From the NCBI GenBank assembly GCA_963707975.1, contig OY970177.1, positions 930,001 to 994,000 on the forward strand: a stretch of 64,000 bases of DNA, given 5' to 3'. Of this stretch, positions 16,199 to 27,052 are shown piece after piece (the stretch's first letter is position 1; the number at the start of each line of letters is the position of its first letter). The position numbers were made by a program, and so were the translations under genes. The notes under the pieces were generated by a model. The model had not been told where the DNA came from. It made no database searches and worked only from the letters and a program-made list of their open reading frames with translations. Origin of the DNA: CAVVXX01 sp963707975 (GTDB lineage Bacteria; Pseudomonadota; Alphaproteobacteria; Micropepsales; Micropepsaceae).

Positions 16199-16521
16199 GG
16201 TAATCCCGCATTTAAGTGATGCCGCCTCACTTCGAATTTAGTTTAACAGGTGCGCATAGTACTGCCCAGCGCCCGGCTTCCAGTCAGAGATCAAAGCGTG
16301 GTGAGAATTATTGTTGCTATTGCTTGATCTGCATGAAGCCGGATGAACGCGCGTTCATGGTCCGTGAAATCGAAGCGAAAAATCCTGGTCGCGTTGCGGG
16401 GCTTTGACTGTGCGCCATCTCATTGCTGTCGCTGCACAGCCCTCAACTCTTGTTTGGGGGTGCCCTGCACCTTTGGAATGCGACTCATCAAATTGTATGC
16501 GGCATTCATAGCCGTACAACT
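16199..16521. other. Intergenic stretch between PKS gene and IS1595 element
   Basis: I see no coding sequence I can support here. Short frames exist but show no family motif. It should carry the promoter of the minus-strand polyketide synthase operon. Its right end is the insertion target of the IS1595 element. Confidence 0.5.
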
Positions 16522-16529
16522 GCAGGTAT
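16522..16529. repeat. 8-bp target-site duplication, left copy
   Basis: GCAGGTAT directly abuts the left inverted repeat and is repeated exactly at 19985-19992. Eight bases is the normal duplication for the IS1595 family. Confidence 0.93.
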
Positions 16530-16553
16530 GGCGTTTATATACTTGACGTAGGG
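16530..16553 (+). repeat. IS1595 element terminal inverted repeat, left
   Basis: 24 bases beginning GGCGTTTATATACTTG and ending GTAGGG, matching the reverse complement of 19961-19984 at 23 of 24 positions. Confidence 0.92.
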
Positions 16554-16593
16554 ATTAGACCCTGATAGCTTGGCGGCACAAAGGAAAACCGCC

Positions 16594-17511
16594 ATGACCG
16601 CTCTATCACGCATTTACACCGATGAAACCGCCGCCCGTAAGCACCTAGAGGGGCTTCTTTGGCCCGATGGCCCTCTCTGCCCTCACTGTGGGGTGATGGC
16701 CGAAGCCACCAAGCTCAAGGGCAAATCCACTCGTCCGGGCGTCTATTGGTGCAACGCCTGTGAGAAGCCCTTTAGCGTGACCGTAGGAACGGTTTTTGAG
16801 CGTTCCCATATTCCGCTGAATAAGTGGCTATATGCCGCAAGCCTTCTGGCGTCATCCAAGAAGGGCATCTCAGCACACCAGATGCACAGAATGTTGGGCG
16901 TCACCTACAAGAGCGCCTGGTTCATGATGCATAGGTTTCGTGAGGCCATGAAGCAGGACACATCCAGCCCGATTGGCGGCGGCGGCAAGATCGTGGAATC
17001 GGACGAAACTTATCTGGGCCACAAGTCAGGCGTTTCGATGGCTCATGCTGGCTATGGTCACAAGATGACGGTTCTGAGCCTAGTCGAGCGTGGCGGCCCT
17101 GTCCGTTCCATGCAGATCGACAAGGCCACGAAGAAAACCATCAAGGCGGCTTTGGTGAAGCACGTTCACCCCGAAAGCCACCTAATGACGGATAGGGCCA
17201 ATTTCTATCTTGGCGCTCCTGTGGCTGCGCATGAAAGCGTTGACCACGGCAAGGAATACGTTTCGGGCCAAATCCACACCAATACGCTCGAAGGTTATTT
17301 CAGCGTGTTCAAGCGTGGAATGAGAGGCATCTATCAGCACTGTGGCGAGCAGCATCTAGATCGTTATCTGACGGAGTTCGATTTTCGCTACAACAACCGT
17401 GAAGCGGTTGGCGGGAATGATAACGTCCGCACTGACAAGGCCCTTAAAGGTATAAAAGGCAAGAGGCTCACATATCGGCGGACTAGTGGGACCGAACAAG
17501 CCCAAGCCTAA
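16594..17511 (+). CDS. IS1595-family (ISXO2-like) transposase
   Basis: A 305-residue transposase. The N-terminus has the family zinc ribbon (CPHC at about 29-32 and CNAC about 27 residues later), then a helix-turn-helix-like stretch (SKKGISAHQMHRMLGVTYKSAWFMMHRFR), then the DDE-type core with acidic residues in VESDETYLG, LMTDRANFY and HTNTLEGYFSVFKRG. AAGGAA precedes the ATG at 16594. The frame is open from end to end, so the enzyme may be active. It begins 64 bases inside the left inverted repeat of the element. Confidence 0.94.
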   Translation: MTALSRIYTDETAARKHLEGLLWPDGPLCPHCGVMAEATKLKGKSTRPGVYWCNACEKPFSVTVGTVFERSHIPLNKWLYAASLLASSKKGISAHQMHRMLGVTYKSAWFMMHRFREAMKQDTSSPIGGGGKIVESDETYLGHKSGVSMAHAGYGHKMTVLSLVERGGPVRSMQIDKATKKTIKAALVKHVHPESHLMTDRANFYLGAPVAAHESVDHGKEYVSGQIHTNTLEGYFSVFKRGMRGIYQHCGEQHLDRYLTEFDFRYNNREAVGGNDNVRTDKALKGIKGKRLTYRRTSGTEQAQA

Positions 17512-17666
17512 AAGGAAGGAAAAAGCGCGGCAGCTACCGTTCGCGCTGGCGCACCAAATGGCCGCTATGGTGGCAGCGAATAGTTGCTACACGACCTAAA
17601 CAATTGAAGCTGCCGTTTTCCTGACAATGAATCAGCGCAGGAGCCTTAACAAGGGCTCGCTGGCGT

Positions 17667-18113
17667 TTAGTTGAGCTTCCCAACACCGGATAGAACATGC
17701 TCGGTCACATCCTGCGCCCGATTTATGATCCACGTCACAAATCCGTCCGGTCCAAGAACTGGCGTATTTGTGATCGCCCAATATCGCGCTTGAAAATCGC
17801 CTTGTTCCGATTGAACGTCATAGCGGATGATTGGCATCACGTCTGTCTTGCGCGTCTTCAAAACATTCAAGAGCGACTGGCGCACTAGCGACACTCCGGT
17901 GGCCTGTAAATCGTCTTTGTCTGGAAACACTTCAAATAGAAAACGTCCGATCACGTTCTCAGAGGTCGTGAGCGTTGCCCGTGCGTGTTCCTCGTTTTGC
18001 GCGATAATGTTGAACGACGTGTCCAAGATAAGACACATGCCAGGGGTGCGATCAAATATCAGGCGGAAATCGATTTCTGCCTGTCGGCGCAGAACGGATT
18101 GCACATCCAACAT
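17667..18113 (-). CDS. Single-domain PAS protein, IS cargo
   Basis: A 148-residue protein that is essentially one PAS domain: FRLIFDRTPGMCLILDTSFNI, NVIGRFLFEVFPD and the closing ARYWAITNTPVLGPDGFVTWIINRAQDVTE are the usual PAS strands and the PAC end. There is no kinase, cyclase or HTH output attached, so it may bind a ligand or partner, or be a sensor half without its effector. The start at 18113 was chosen because the longer frame adds 45 residues without PAS character. It lies inside the IS1595 element on the strand opposite to the transposase, so it is carried as a passenger. A PAS cargo is unusual for an insertion sequence. Confidence 0.75.
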   Translation of the reverse strand: MLDVQSVLRRQAEIDFRLIFDRTPGMCLILDTSFNIIAQNEEHARATLTTSENVIGRFLFEVFPDKDDLQATGVSLVRQSLLNVLKTRKTDVMPIIRYDVQSEQGDFQARYWAITNTPVLGPDGFVTWIINRAQDVTEHVLSGVGKLN

Positions 18114-18353
18114 GGACGCAAGAATAACTTTGTAAGGTTGACGGTTGGTAAAAAGGCCCGGTCTGGAACGATGCGGTGCCGTTTTCAGCAGGTGAATCTG
18201 TGGATTTAGGTCTTGCGACGGGACTTGTGGCTGGTGGTCTTGGCCCAACTCGGCTTTGGCTTTACCCTCATTTCAGAATGAGGCTTCGGCGGGGTTTTAA
18301 GCATCCGCAGGAGAATCTCATCCCGGCGGTTATTGGCGAGGTTATTTTTCGTC

Positions 18354-18956
18354 ATGTCACATCCTGATAAGCCCAGCGCGCCAGAAGTTTATTACGAGGC
18401 GTTTGGGCGGTTCATTCAATATTACGCCCTGGCAGAAACGCAAGTGCATCTGTTGTTTTGGCATATCTCAGGGCTACACCTTAATGCGGCACGTTCTATT
18501 AGTTCTGGTATGCGCCTCAGCGATTTAATGACAATTACAAAGAGCGTAATAGCGTCGCGCGATCTCGGGGAAGAATTAGCATCCAAAGTGGAAAACGCCT
18601 TCACACATCTTTCAGAAATTGGGTCGCTTCGAGACAAACTAGTTCATCGCGGCGCAGAAATAACTGAGAATGTAATCATCTCTTCAAACGCAAAGACGGC
18701 AGCCACTAAGGAAAACATTGAAGTAATGCGCCTTAATATCGGCGACATAAGACTCGCGATGTCAGATTGCATGGCAATAGTTATGCGCCTGATGATGATT
18801 TGCGACCCGGCGGCGGAGGCACTGAAAATAGAGCTTGGTCAGCGATTGCTTCGGCTGCCATGGCTTTATAAACCTCCGCCACTAGATATGCCGTATAAGG
18901 AAGCTCATAAAAAGATTCGAAAACGCCCACCCCCGCAGAAAACATCTGCGGAGTAA
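18354..18956 (+). CDS. HEPN-like protein with RX4H motif, IS cargo
   Basis: A 200-residue, mostly helical protein without membrane segments. The centre carries LRDKLVHRG (R93 to H98), which fits the RX4H motif of HEPN-type RNases in toxin-antitoxin and defence systems; the preceding helix pattern (FIQYYALAETQVHLLFW) fits HEPN-like cargo proteins. The C-terminus is basic and Pro-rich. The start at 18354 was chosen over a longer frame with no matching residues. I do not recognise a named family. It lies between the PAS gene and the decayed membrane-protein gene inside the IS1595 element. An RNase role is inference from one motif. Confidence 0.6.
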   Translation: MSHPDKPSAPEVYYEAFGRFIQYYALAETQVHLLFWHISGLHLNAARSISSGMRLSDLMTITKSVIASRDLGEELASKVENAFTHLSEIGSLRDKLVHRGAEITENVIISSNAKTAATKENIEVMRLNIGDIRLAMSDCMAIVMRLMMICDPAAEALKIELGQRLLRLPWLYKPPPLDMPYKEAHKKIRKRPPPQKTSAE

Positions 18957-18983
18957 TCATTATCTCTTGGGGGCTATTTAAAA

Positions 18984-19817
18984 ATGTTGAATTGGCTAAA
19001 GCGCAAGTGGGTAAGGGCTTCCCTTTATTATTTTGTAACAGCGATTTTGCTGTTCGACGTGTGACTGTTCACTCCATTTTACGGCGACATATGCGCCAAG
19101 GATGATTACACAGGCGTAAAAGAGTGCGCCCAGCACCATATCGGTCCATATCTCTTGCTGTGGATTATCAATGTCGTAGACATACACAATGGCCTTGTTG
19201 CTTCTCTTGCCGCCGCATTTATCGCTGCCTTCACTGGCACTCTGTATTGGGCCACAGATAAACAGGCGCGCCTGACAAAAGACTCTTTGGATTTGACTAC
19301 CAAAGCTACTAACGCTGCTATAGCTGCCGAAAGAGCGCGTTTTTTAATAGTCGTTAAGAACAATACCGTTAGCGATCTTATTAATGCCGCTGAATTGTTT
19401 GGCACTAACCCCCATAAAATCACGAAATCGAGAGTCACCGTCGAATATTATTTTAGAAATTACGGAAAGTGTCCCGGTCTTATTCTCGAAACAAGTTGCG
19501 GAATGGAAATGTCTGAAAAACCGCCACAAGTTCCAGTTTACGGCGTGATTTTGCATGTCCCAGAGGAATATATGGTGCCAAGTTTGGGTAGAACATAAAT
19601 GCAGAAATTTGAAACTGAACTCTCCATTAGTTCTGTCAAAGAAGCTGGCGATATTGTCGGCGGGCGGCTTCACGTTTGGTTTTATGGACGGTTTGATTAC
19701 GTCGATTTTGTCACTAGCAAACCCCAGGTACACCGCTTCCTCTTTCGCTTCATCCGAACGGAACGGAGGAACTGGCAATTCCAGGCATTCAATCGCGAAC
19801 AATACCAAAGCACTTAG
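18984..19817 (+). pseudogene. Decayed membrane-anchored protein with two in-frame stop codons, IS cargo
   Basis: One frame runs from ATG 18984 to TAG/TAA near 19817 and reads as a single protein except for TGA at 19062-19064 and TAA at 19596-19598. The pieces are an N-terminal hydrophobic helix (LYYFVTAILLFDV), a cysteine-containing loop (FYGDICAKDD), a second helix (LVASLAAAFIAAFTGTLYWATDKQ), an Ala-rich amphipathic segment (TKATNAAIAAERARFLIVV), and a C-terminal block (FYGRFDYVDFV). This order is typical of membrane-anchored hypothetical proteins common in alphaproteobacteria. Two independent stops make it a pseudogene unless the sequence is wrong. It lies just inside the right end of the IS1595 element. 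Confidence 0.75.
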
Positions 19818-19960
19818 TAAGAAAGCCGCCATCAGGCGGCCCCCTCATAACGGATCGTCCCTCGGCAAACGGAACCTGAGCCACCATCGCATGGCGATGA
19901 CGGACTGGTTACGGATGAGCATTCCTTGCCAAGGTTAAAAGAATCTTGCGTGGGCGAAGG

Positions 19961-19984
19961 CCCTACGTCAAGTATATAAATGCC
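19961..19984 (-). repeat. IS1595 element terminal inverted repeat, right
   Basis: Reverse complement of the left repeat at 16530-16553 with one mismatch. It is followed directly by the second copy of the 8-bp target duplication. Confidence 0.92.
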
Positions 19985-19992
19985 GCAGGTAT
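19985..19992. repeat. 8-bp target-site duplication, right copy
   Basis: GCAGGTAT, identical to 16522-16529 and abutting the right inverted repeat. Confidence 0.93.
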
Positions 19993-20085
19993 AGTTGCAG
20001 CCCAAATTTATGAAGTCACCAGTTTTGATTGAGCGAACTTGTTTCGTGGACAAATTTCCCTTGACTTACAATGCGTTCGCAGCCA

Positions 20086-20101
20086 TTAATCGTTCATTAA
20101 C
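20086..20101 (+). promoter_or_regulatory. Full CtrA-type binding site
   Basis: TTAA, seven bases, TTAAC. This is the complete CtrA recognition pattern (TTAA-N7-TTAAC) known from Caulobacter and relatives. It lies 110 bases before the ATG of the PilZ-methyltransferase gene. A TTGACT at 20061-20066 could be the -35 of the promoter it controls. Confidence 0.65.
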
Positions 20102-20210
20102 CATGTAGTCGGTGCGTTTGTTCGGGAGCGGGCAAATCACTGGCGCGCCTGAACATTCAGGACAAGCGCCGGTTCCCTCCGGCGGCAACCACCAGGGGTA
20201 AGGTGTCGCA

Positions 20211-21656
20211 ATGTTAGCGTATGAGGAGTTGCGCGGCTCGTCGGGCCGCGAAGTATGGTTCCGTCCACCTCGTTATGAAGCCAGGAAATTATTTCCTCAT
20301 CTGCTGCCGCGGGTTCGCGTTGGCTCCACGCTATACAATTTACAGAACATCAGCCTTGGGGGCGTGGCGGTTATCGCCCAGCACGGCGCCGAAGCCGCGC
20401 TGGAAGTGGGCGAAGTTGTGCCTCTCACCATCCAGCAATCGGGCCTTTCGATCTTCGAGAGCGAAGCGCGCGTCTGCCGCACCGAGACGACGGTGTTCGG
20501 CTCGAAAGTCGCGTTCAACTTTCTCAACAGCCATGTCGAATTCGATCAGCTGCTGAACCGCAACGCGCAGGCGCAAATCGTGCGCCGCTCTTCCTTGCTG
20601 AACGGCGCGACCGCGCAACTGGTGTCCAAGGATTATCGCGCCTTCTGTTCCGATGTTCTTAATGTGCTGCGCTCCTATCGCGCGGTGCTGGACGAAAACA
20701 TCAACCTCGCGCGTGAATTCGGCCGTAGCTTCGATGAAGACAGCGCCTATGAAGCCTGCGCCGAGCCGCTGCTCAAGCACTGGCGTACATTGTGGCGCGC
20801 GGGCAACGAGCTGGCGCGCAGCATGGCGGACAAGCACGAAACAGTGGCGGCCGCCAAGGAATTTACCGAGATCGTACTGACGCCGGAACTGTGTTTGGGG
20901 CCGATCTGGGACCGCAGCTACGGCAAGCCGCTGGGCTATCCCGGCGACTTCGAGGTGATGAACCAGGTCTATGACTGGGAACGCCGTGGCGACGACGTCT
21001 ATCAGATGCTCATGCACCGCGTCGGCCTAGACGTGGCCGAATGCATCAAAACCCGCATGGAAGTCGTACGCAATGTCATTGCCAGGGTGGTGCGCGAAAA
21101 AGGCGTCGATCGTACGGCGCGGATCATGAGTTTGGGCAGCGGCCCCGCGCGCGAGGTCGAATTTTTCCTGGCGGGGTCGCATTCCGCGCAATCCCGCGTG
21201 GACTTCACGCTGATAGATCAGGAACAGGCGGCGCTCCGTTATGCCTATGAAAAAACCTATCCGCATGTCGTGAGACTGAAAGATGCCGCGCGCGTGCGCT
21301 GCCTCAACATGTCGTTCACCGATATCCTGCGCAGCAATGAGAGTTTTGAATCAGTGCCGCCGCAGGATCTGATTTATTCTGTGGGCCTGCTCGATTACCT
21401 GGTGGATCGCCGCGCCACGCGCCTGGTGCACAGCCTTTACAAAACGCTGGCGCATGGCGGCCTCCTGATCATCGGCAATATGGATGAAACCTCCTTGAGC
21501 AATTTCTGGCCCATGGAGTTCATTTGCGACTGGACGCTGCATTACCGCACCGATCAGCAGATGCTCGCCTGGGTGAAGGATTTGCAGCCGGCCGAAGCGT
21601 GGACCGAAACCGATCCCACGGGCCGCGTGCGGCTGCTTTTTGCCCGGAAAGCCTGA
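20211..21656 (+). CDS. PilZ domain fused to a class I methyltransferase
   Basis: A 481-residue protein. Residues about 20-110 resemble a PilZ domain (RVRVGSTLYNLQNISLGGVAVI); the usual c-di-GMP residues RxxxR are not clearly present, so binding is uncertain. A helical linker follows. From about residue 300 a Rossmann-type methyltransferase is seen: IMSLGSGPAREVEFFL (motif I), FTLIDQEQAALRYA (motif II), and DLIYSVGLLDYL with TLAHGGLLIIGNMD. The C-terminal half resembles the SAM-dependent enzymes annotated as 3-hydroxypalmitate methyl ester synthases (PhcB-like). The next gene, convergent and four bases away, is a membrane histidine kinase, which would fit a signal-maker/sensor pair. A CtrA site lies upstream. 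Substrate unknown. Confidence 0.78.
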   Translation: MLAYEELRGSSGREVWFRPPRYEARKLFPHLLPRVRVGSTLYNLQNISLGGVAVIAQHGAEAALEVGEVVPLTIQQSGLSIFESEARVCRTETTVFGSKVAFNFLNSHVEFDQLLNRNAQAQIVRRSSLLNGATAQLVSKDYRAFCSDVLNVLRSYRAVLDENINLAREFGRSFDEDSAYEACAEPLLKHWRTLWRAGNELARSMADKHETVAAAKEFTEIVLTPELCLGPIWDRSYGKPLGYPGDFEVMNQVYDWERRGDDVYQMLMHRVGLDVAECIKTRMEVVRNVIARVVREKGVDRTARIMSLGSGPAREVEFFLAGSHSAQSRVDFTLIDQEQAALRYAYEKTYPHVVRLKDAARVRCLNMSFTDILRSNESFESVPPQDLIYSVGLLDYLVDRRATRLVHSLYKTLAHGGLLIIGNMDETSLSNFWPMEFICDWTLHYRTDQQMLAWVKDLQPAEAWTETDPTGRVRLLFARKA

Positions 21657-21659
21657 GAA

Positions 21660-23087
21660 TTAGCCGGCAGCCCTGTACGGCAAGACCTGCCCGAAACCGA
21701 TGAACCGGCTGGGTGGCAGCCAGATTGTTGCGGTCGTGCCGCGGCGCAGCTCGCTTTCGATGGCGAGTTTGCCGTCATGCAACTGGGCGAGGCGGTCGGC
21801 ATAGGGCAATCCAAGACCTGTGCCGCCGTGACGCCGGGTCAACGAACCTTCCACCTGTTCGAAGGGCCGTAGCACGCGCGGAATATCCTCGGGCGCGATG
21901 CCGATGCCTGTGTCGATGACCTTGATCACCACGCCCTCTTGCACGCTGGCGGCGACCGAGAAGCGGACCTCGCCCCCCTCCGGGGTGAACTTGACCGCAT
22001 TCGAAACCAGATTGAGCACCAGCTGGAAGAACAGCCTTTCGTCGGCGCGGATGAGAATTGGCTCGCGATTCTGCGGCGGCACCAGCTTCACTTTGCCGAC
22101 ATGCGCAGCCTCGTTGCACATGTGGATGCAACGATCGAGAACATCAAGAACTTCGACCTCACGTTCGTCCAATTTAAGCTTGCCGGATTCCGCCTTGGCC
22201 AGATCCAGGATCTCATTGATGATCGACAGCAAATGTGAACCGCTGCGATGAATGTCGTTCACGTAATCGGTGTATTTGTCGTTGCCGAGGGGACCGAACA
22301 TCTGCTTTTTCAAGATGTCAGAGAAACCGATGACGGCATTGAGCGGCGTGCGCAGCTCATGGCTCACAGTCGCCAGGAACTCGCTTTTTGAGCGGTTCGC
22401 CTTGTGCGATTCCTGCAGCAGCACATTGAGCAGGATGTTCTTGCCTTCGATGATCTTCTGGCTGGCATAGGCCCTGCGGATATAGGTCTCTTCGATATAG
22501 CCGGAGAACAGCCCCACGCCTGTCGCCATAAAAAGAAAAAAGTCGTTGCTGATGGCCTTTTCAAAAGGCAAGGGATTAATCCACCAGCACACCAGCTGAT
22601 AGGATACGAACAGCAGGACCGAAATCCAAAGCGAATGAATGAATCTCAGGCGGATTAGGGTGCCGCAATAAATCACCACCATGATCAGGCCCGCATAATA
22701 GCCATCCTTGTAGGGTCCGGTCATGATCGCCGTCATCACTATAATGCCTATTCCCGCTGTAAGCGTTGCCGCAACAAGCGCCGCTTGCGCGTGCTTGAGG
22801 AAAGGGGGGAAAAACGTAAATGCAAAAATGCCGATTAGAACCGGCGTCACGATGCCATAGCGGATGGCGAGGAGCTGATAGAGCTGGCCGCCGCCGACTA
22901 TCGTATCGAGAATTCCGAACAGCGCGTAAAGCCCGGTGCCGGCGATGAGATAGGCGCGAATGAAATTGATCGACTGGGCAAGCGATTCGCGCTCGAAAAC
23001 GGTCTCTACCTGCGGCGCGCGAAAACGCAGCCGCACTCTGTCCAGGGCGTAGTTCTGCTCCGTGCTCTCGAAAGGCGCTTTAGACAC
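21660..23087 (-). CDS. Membrane-bound sensor histidine kinase
   Basis: A 475-residue kinase. Residues about 40-195 contain five to six transmembrane helices with almost no periplasmic loops, a MASE-like sensor. A short coiled coil leads to HisKA with the phospho-acceptor His in FLATVSHELRTPLNAVIGFS (H243), then HATPase_c with N box LNLVSNAVKFTPEGG, G1 VIDTGIGIAPED and G2 RRHGGTGLGLPYADRLAQLHDG. There is no receiver domain and no adjacent response regulator, so it is an orphan. The HisKA part resembles PdhS/DivJ-type kinases, and a CtrA site precedes the convergent gene. An alternative reading is a quorum sensor for the product of the neighbouring methyltransferase. Confidence 0.88.
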   Translation of the reverse strand: MSKAPFESTEQNYALDRVRLRFRAPQVETVFERESLAQSINFIRAYLIAGTGLYALFGILDTIVGGGQLYQLLAIRYGIVTPVLIGIFAFTFFPPFLKHAQAALVAATLTAGIGIIVMTAIMTGPYKDGYYAGLIMVVIYCGTLIRLRFIHSLWISVLLFVSYQLVCWWINPLPFEKAISNDFFLFMATGVGLFSGYIEETYIRRAYASQKIIEGKNILLNVLLQESHKANRSKSEFLATVSHELRTPLNAVIGFSDILKKQMFGPLGNDKYTDYVNDIHRSGSHLLSIINEILDLAKAESGKLKLDEREVEVLDVLDRCIHMCNEAAHVGKVKLVPPQNREPILIRADERLFFQLVLNLVSNAVKFTPEGGEVRFSVAASVQEGVVIKVIDTGIGIAPEDIPRVLRPFEQVEGSLTRRHGGTGLGLPYADRLAQLHDGKLAIESELRRGTTATIWLPPSRFIGFGQVLPYRAAG

Positions 23088-23266
23088 AGGACTTTTGAAA
23101 TACCTACAGCCGCGTGCTATCGTCCCGGAAAGCGATAAATGATCTAATAATAGCTTCTCCGTTAAGGGTTCAGTCTCACTGGTTGCTTAAGTGTTGATCG
23201 CAGGCGTAAGGAAGATTTAACTCTCATTCGCTGAAAACTGTGGGCGATGAGTGAAGGGGGGATGAA

Positions 23267-24595
23267 ATGCGTAAATACACTCTTGTTCTGGTGGCGGCAT
23301 GCGCGTGCGCGCCGCAACTCGCCAATGCGGCGGGCTATGCCTTGCGCGAGCACAGCGCCGACGCCATGGGCACGGCTTATGCAGGCTCGGCTGCCACAAG
23401 CTCCGACGCCAGCTATATGGTCTACAATCCGGCGGCGCTCGGTTTTGTCGGCGATGCCGACTTCTCGGTAAGCCTGGCAGGAATTTTCCCCGACACGTCT
23501 TCGCATTACGCGGCCACCACATCGGCGATACCGCCCTTCGTGCCACCCACGCCGCTTGGCGGCCCAAGCTCGCCCAGTAATTTCGTTTCTAATGCCGCCG
23601 TGCCTGCGCTGGCCATGCGTTGGCGCGTAGCTGACCGCTGGGCGTTCGGTGTGTCGGTTTCCGCGCCGTGGGGTTTGATGACGAATTACCCGAAGGATTG
23701 GGTCGGCCGGTATTACGGCGATGAAACCAAGCTCACCACAATCAACATCACGCCGCTTATCTCCTATGAAATTTCGCCCCATGTCGTCATCGCCGCAGGG
23801 CCGCAGGCGCAATACGCCAACGGCACATTCACTAACGCGGTCGATGTCGGCACCATTGCGCTCGGCTTTGGCGGCACGCCCGGCGCCGACGATGTCGGCG
23901 CGCGCTTCAGCGCCAAAGGCTGGGGCTGGGGGTGGACCGCCGGCCTGATGGCGCAAGTGAACGACAAGGTATCGCTTGGCGTGTCATATCGCTCGTCCAT
24001 CGATACGACGGCGAAGGGCCATCTCAACTTCCAGGGCGTCGCCACGAATCCCTTCGCTCTGGGCGTTGGTATTTTCAACAATCAACCAGCCCAGACCTCG
24101 CTGACCACGCCGGGCATTTTGAGCATGGGCGCGCGCTGGCGCATCTGCGACAATTGGAGCCTGCTCGGCGAAGCCGACTGGACCGAATGGAGCGTGTTCA
24201 AACATCTGATAATTTCCTCTGCCAACCCCGCGCTAAACGATTTCACCGCGACCAACTGGAAGGATTCCTGGTTCTTCTCGCTTGGCGCGGAATATCAGGC
24301 GAGCGACCTCTGGACCCTTAAGGCGGGCACGGCTTTCGATCAAAGCCCGATACCCGACAGCACCAAGGGCCCGCGCATTCCGGACAACAACCGCACCTGG
24401 CTTTCGCTTGGCGCGCGCCTGCGTGCCTCGGATTCGACCGATATTTCGTTCTCGGCCGCGCATCTTTTCTTCGCCGATTCAAAAGTAAATCTGTCGCAGA
24501 CCGACCCGGGCAGCACGATAAAAGGCAATCTCGTCGGTTCAATCAGAGGCTCCGTGAACGTCGTTGCGGTGCAGCTGAACTTCCGCACCCACTGA
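23267..24595 (+). CDS. FadL/OmpP1/TodX-family outer-membrane transporter
   Basis: A 442-residue beta-barrel of the FadL family, which admits long-chain fatty acids and other hydrophobic compounds. The signal peptide ends at ANA; the mature protein starts with the family hallmark GYALREHSADAMGTAYAGSA and DASYMVYNPA. The conserved PWGL and late ADSTDISFSAAHLFF strand are present, and the last residue pattern (VQLNFRTH) is that of a barrel. AGGGGGG precedes the ATG. A good intrinsic terminator follows at 24639. The gene is a single transcription unit. Confidence 0.92.
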   Translation: MRKYTLVLVAACACAPQLANAAGYALREHSADAMGTAYAGSAATSSDASYMVYNPAALGFVGDADFSVSLAGIFPDTSSHYAATTSAIPPFVPPTPLGGPSSPSNFVSNAAVPALAMRWRVADRWAFGVSVSAPWGLMTNYPKDWVGRYYGDETKLTTINITPLISYEISPHVVIAAGPQAQYANGTFTNAVDVGTIALGFGGTPGADDVGARFSAKGWGWGWTAGLMAQVNDKVSLGVSYRSSIDTTAKGHLNFQGVATNPFALGVGIFNNQPAQTSLTTPGILSMGARWRICDNWSLLGEADWTEWSVFKHLIISSANPALNDFTATNWKDSWFFSLGAEYQASDLWTLKAGTAFDQSPIPDSTKGPRIPDNNRTWLSLGARLRASDSTDISFSAAHLFFADSKVNLSQTDPGSTIKGNLVGSIRGSVNVVAVQLNFRTH

Positions 24596-24638
24596 GCCCG
24601 AGTAGCAAAGCGGCGCAAATCCGCGTGTCAGCAAACCA

Positions 24639-24667
24639 GGGGCCGGGCGACCGGCTCCTTTCTTTCT
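24639..24667 (+). terminator. Intrinsic terminator after the FadL-type gene
   Basis: An 8-bp GC stem (24639-24646 with 24651-24658, one G-T pair) around the tetraloop GCGA, followed by TTTCTTTCTT. Confidence 0.8.
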
Positions 24668-24728
24668 TGCCCTTGTTGCGGTTTCCGGGCAGGTTTTTGA
24701 CCTTCTTCCCCATCATACGGAGCCTCCT

Positions 24729-26918
<2,190 letters not shown>

Positions 26919-27052
26919 ACGGCCGTGCTTTCTGAATTCGTGGATTTCCGGGAGTTAAGGGGAAATGGGAATGGAGCGTCACGCTGTCAAGGGATGCGGC
27001 GAGAAAAAATTACGCCCAAAATCATTCCGCGGCTCTGCAGGAAATCCGTCGA

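Larger units (their letters stand above)
16530..19984 (+). mobile_element. Complete IS1595-family insertion element with cargo genes (3,455 bp)
   Basis: The ends are 24-bp inverted repeats (16530-16553 and 19961-19984) that differ at one position and are flanked by an exact 8-bp direct repeat. Inside are an IS1595-type transposase and about 2.3 kb of additional sequence: a PAS-domain protein gene, a HEPN-like protein gene and a decayed membrane-protein gene. A simple IS1595 element is about 1 kb, so most of this one is cargo. The target reads CAACT-[GCAGGTAT]-AGTTG, a small palindrome. Intact ends, an exact duplication and an open transposase frame suggest a fairly recent insertion. Confidence 0.93.

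Noticed and set aside
15161..16219. A 352-codon open frame on the plus strand
   Set aside because: It mirrors the type III polyketide synthase, which has a complete catalytic triad.
19344..19832. A 162-codon minus-strand frame inside the IS1595 element
   Set aside because: The plus strand carries protein-like sequence across the same stretch with two stops; the minus frame shows no motif.
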